Assembly (NCBI GenBank): GCA_003542655.1
Contig: DPKF01000031.1
Span: 1 to 33,806 of the forward strand
Direction: 5' to 3'
DNA: 33,806 bases
Source of the DNA: Holosporales bacterium
Lineage (GTDB): Bacteria; Pseudomonadota; Alphaproteobacteria; Paracaedibacterales; UBA11393
This document shows, in pieces, positions 32,359 to 33,806 of the stretch (the first letter of the stretch is position 1; each line of letters opens with the position of its first letter). The notes under the pieces are model-generated. The model was given only the letters and a program-made list of their open reading frames with translations, had not been told where the DNA came from and searched no databases. The position numbers and the translations under genes were made by a program.

Positions 32359-32637
32359 CTACCTATTGATTCCACCAGAATTGGTAATTTTTACGAAGAG
32401 CGTTCTTGTAAATGTTTCAAAAGATGGCACTAGATAAGGCAAAACAATTAAGCCCATTGCGATCACAGCAACAAATTTAGGAACAAAGGTTAGTGTCATT
32501 TCTTGAATTTGCGTAATGGCCTGAATAAGCGACACAACCATACCCAACACCAATGCGGTTAGAACCATCGGTGCCGATAATTTAAGAATTAAGAAGGACA
32601 TTTCCTGTAGTATGACAATGACCTCAGCTGCATTCAT
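32359..32637 (-). CDS. fliQ: flagellar biosynthesis protein FliQ
   Basis: FliQ is a small two-helix membrane protein packed around FliP/FliR in the export gate. The 92-residue product has two hydrophobic helices (about 14-40 and 52-72) and the characteristic loop LIQAITQIQEMTLTFVPKF between them. It heads the leftward fliQ-fliR-flhB unit; fliP is not next to it. The upstream region is shared with the divergent rplU and contains no full CtrA box. A TGG/GC pair near 32681-32695 on the minus strand resembles a sigma-54 site but with nine instead of ten bases between the conserved pairs. Confidence 0.95.
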   Translation of the reverse strand: MNAAEVIVILQEMSFLILKLSAPMVLTALVLGMVVSLIQAITQIQEMTLTFVPKFVAVIAMGLIVLPYLVPSFETFTRTLFVKITNSGGINR

Positions 32638-32702
32638 AGCATGGCCTCAAGAATTGACTGATATAAAAACGTATCATTTTGCAAGATAACTCCATAAAAT
32701 TC

Positions 32703-32732
32703 TTGACATCCTTTAAGCAAATAGTGTATAAA
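32703..32732 (+). promoter_or_regulatory. sigma-70 promoter of rplU-rpmA
   Basis: Perfect TTGACA (32703-32708), 18-base spacer, and TATAAA (32727-32732) lie about 68 bases before the rplU ATG. This is the best promoter match in the window and suits a highly expressed ribosomal operon. Confidence 0.8.
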
Positions 32733-32740
32733 GGATGAAT

Positions 32741-32760
32741 GAGTTTATTTTTTTAAACTC
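32741..32760 (+). promoter_or_regulatory. hairpin at the predicted 5' end of the rplU-rpmA transcript
   Basis: GAGTTTA (32741-32747) pairs with TAAACTC (32754-32760) across a T6 loop. It begins within a base or two of the predicted transcription start. It could protect the 5' end or act as a ribosomal-protein leader. The stem is AT-rich. Confidence 0.45.
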
Positions 32761-32799
32761 TCTCTATAATTATTTAAACATTTCTGGAGTGTTGAATCA

Positions 32800-33114
32800 A
32801 TGTTTGCAGTTTTAAAGACTGGCGGGAAACAGTACCGCGTAGAAGAAAATAACCTTATTCGTGTTGAAAAAATCGAAGCAGAAGAAGGTTCTACGATCAC
32901 TTTATCTGACATTTTGATGACAGATGATGGCGCTAAAATAAAAGTTGGTTCTCCTTTATTAAAGTCAGCAACGGTTGAAGCAATGGTTGTACGCCAAATG
33001 CGTGACCGTAAAGTTTTGGTCTTCAAAAAGAAACGCCGTCAAAATTATCGTCGCATGAAAGGACATCGTCAACATTTGACAGTCCTGCGCATTACAAAAA
33101 TCAACGCAGCATAA
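32800..33114 (+). CDS. rplU: 50S ribosomal protein L21
   Basis: L21 binds 23S rRNA in the large subunit. The 104-residue product shows the standard opening MFAVLKTGGKQYRVEE, a central ATVEAMVVRQMRDRKVLVFK stretch and the C-terminal KKRRQNYRRMKGHRQHLT block that marks the family. Its length is normal. The ribosome-binding site GGAG sits ten or so bases before the ATG. It is the first gene of the rplU-rpmA operon, 25 bases before rpmA. Confidence 0.98.
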   Translation: MFAVLKTGGKQYRVEENNLIRVEKIEAEEGSTITLSDILMTDDGAKIKVGSPLLKSATVEAMVVRQMRDRKVLVFKKKRRQNYRRMKGHRQHLTVLRITKINAA

Positions 33115-33138
33115 AGCTGTTTATTAGGAGCATTCGTC

Positions 33139-33396
33139 ATGGCAACAAAAAAAGCTGGTGGTAGTTCGAAGAACGGTCGCGATTCTGAAAGTAAACGACT
33201 TGGTGTGAAACGTTATGGTGGTCAATTTGTTTTGGCTGGTAACATTTTAGTGCGCCAACGTGGCACAAAATTTTATGCTGGTTCTAATGTTGGAATGGGT
33301 AAAGATCATACTTTATTTGCAACACAAGATGGTATTGTGGAATTCAGCAAGGGATTCAAAGGTCGTTCCTTCATCACCATTAATTCTGTTATATAA
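33139..33396 (+). CDS. rpmA: 50S ribosomal protein L27
   Basis: L27 reaches toward the peptidyl-transferase centre with its N terminus. The 85-residue product begins MATKKAGGSSKNGRDSES, so no cleaved N-terminal extension of the Firmicutes type is present, and continues RLGVKRYGGQFVLAGNILVRQRGT and GKDHTLFA. AGGAG lies eight bases before the ATG. It is followed by a strong terminator, ending the operon before rsmI. Confidence 0.98.
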   Translation: MATKKAGGSSKNGRDSESKRLGVKRYGGQFVLAGNILVRQRGTKFYAGSNVGMGKDHTLFATQDGIVEFSKGFKGRSFITINSVI

Positions 33397-33414
33397 TAAA
33401 ATATATAGTTTCAT

Positions 33415-33442
33415 AAGGGGGCTTATTTTAAGCCCCCTTTTT
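33415..33442 (+). terminator. intrinsic terminator after rpmA
   Basis: An 11-base-pair perfect stem (33415-33425 with 33429-33439), three-base loop and T run to 33442 lie 18 bases after the rpmA stop and 14 before the rsmI start. Confidence 0.94.
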
Positions 33443-33456
33443 ATGGCCTGTGCACA

Positions 33457-33806
33457 ATGATTATAACAGACACAAAAAACACACCCATCCTACAGAGTGA
33501 ATTAGCAACAGGTCTTTACGTGGTTCCAACCCCCATTGGAAACTTAAAAGACATCACTTTACGGGCACTAGAAATACTCAAAAGTGTTGATTACATCTAC
33601 TGTGAAAACATCAGACATTCTAAAAAGCTATTATCACACTATAAAATAGAAACGCCGCTTCGAACTTATAACGACCATAGCAATGCAAAAGACCGTATTC
33701 ATATTATTGAAACAGCTAAAACCCATTCAATAGCCCTGATTACGGATGCTGGCATGCCATTAATATCTGATCCTGGCTACAAATTAATTCAAGAATTTTA
33801 TAACCA
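33457..33806 (+). CDS. rsmI: 16S rRNA (cytidine1402-2'-O)-methyltransferase RsmI (partial)
   Basis: RsmI methylates the ribose of C1402 in 16S rRNA. The 116 codons present begin MIITDTKNTPIL and include the tetrapyrrole-methylase-family SAM-binding block GLYVVPTPIGNLKDITLRAL, then CENIRHSKKLLSHY and ITDAGMPLISDPGY, which are specific to RsmI. The gene runs off the right edge. The start is the ATG at 33457; no clear Shine-Dalgarno is seen. It follows the rpmA terminator, so it needs its own promoter, which I could not identify. Confidence 0.9.
   Translation, partial: MIITDTKNTPILQSELATGLYVVPTPIGNLKDITLRALEILKSVDYIYCENIRHSKKLLSHYKIETPLRTYNDHSNAKDRIHIIETAKTHSIALITDAGMPLISDPGYKLIQEFYN

Noticed and set aside
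32681..32697. Sigma-54-like TGG...TTGCA element on the minus strand before fliQ
   Set aside because: Nine bases, not the required ten, separate the GG and GC pairs, so it would not be read by sigma-54.
1..33806. CRISPR array or prophage
   Set aside because: No regularly spaced direct repeats with unique spacers and no integrase, capsid or tail genes were seen.

Overview
This AT-rich window comes from an alphaproteobacterium. The gene content best fits a host-associated or protist-endosymbiont lineage such as Holosporales (inference; no rRNA gene is present to confirm it). The main pointers are a FlbD-type flagellar regulator, a PopZ/DUF2497 polar organiser next to a TolC-family gene, a bifunctional RelA/SpoT directly behind rpoZ, a DUF1058-type SH3 protein and an alphaproteobacterial ribbon-helix-helix protein behind lpxC. 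Most of the window is ordinary chromosomal core; one stretch at about 24.2-27.8 kb is clearly accessory.

Layout, left to right. 1-765: the start of lptF (LPS export permease), leftward and cut by the window edge. 861-3752: surA, a secreted protein of unknown function and a YdcF/DUF218 protein in one rightward run. 3756-6658: a leftward Q-rich secreted protein and PBP1A. 6900-11012: a probable Hcp-like (type VI tube family) protein, the sigma-54 activator FlbD and the flagellar export gate FlhA. 11112-15240: lpxB overlapping dut, an SH3 protein, pal, a CinA-N-domain protein and a HIT protein. 15367-20260: TolC-family protein, PopZ and LeuRS. 20290-24130, leftward: a membrane protein with NPYG-type repeats, RelA/SpoT and rpoZ. 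24231-27770: a toxin-immunity island with IS630 debris. 27840-29249: bolA (leftward), then lpxC and the RHH protein (rightward). 29297-32637, leftward: a secreted unknown, then the flhB-fliR-fliQ block (transcribed fliQ-fliR-flhB). 32800-33806: rplU, rpmA and the start of rsmI.

The island is the most unusual part. It holds two consecutive toxin-immunity pairs on the minus strand: a PD-(D/E)XK-type nuclease domain plus a helical putative immunity protein, then a Sec-signal-bearing HNH (AHH-type) nuclease plus a SUKH/SMI1-KNR4 immunity protein, with a 28-codon ORF coupling the pairs. The first toxin begins 3 bases from an IS630 transposase fragment, so it looks like the C-terminal stump of a larger effector. 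The transposase pieces are rearranged tail to tail and frameshifted.

Regulation visible in the sequence includes three intergenic TTAA-N7-TTAA elements that match the CtrA box. One lies upstream of the hcp-like/flbD/flhA genes. The other two each start exactly 53 bases upstream of the start codon of an exported or membrane protein of unknown function. There is a near-consensus sigma-70 promoter before rplU-rpmA and several clear intrinsic terminators, two of which overlap the 3' end of the opposing gene. I saw no tRNA, rRNA or CRISPR array.
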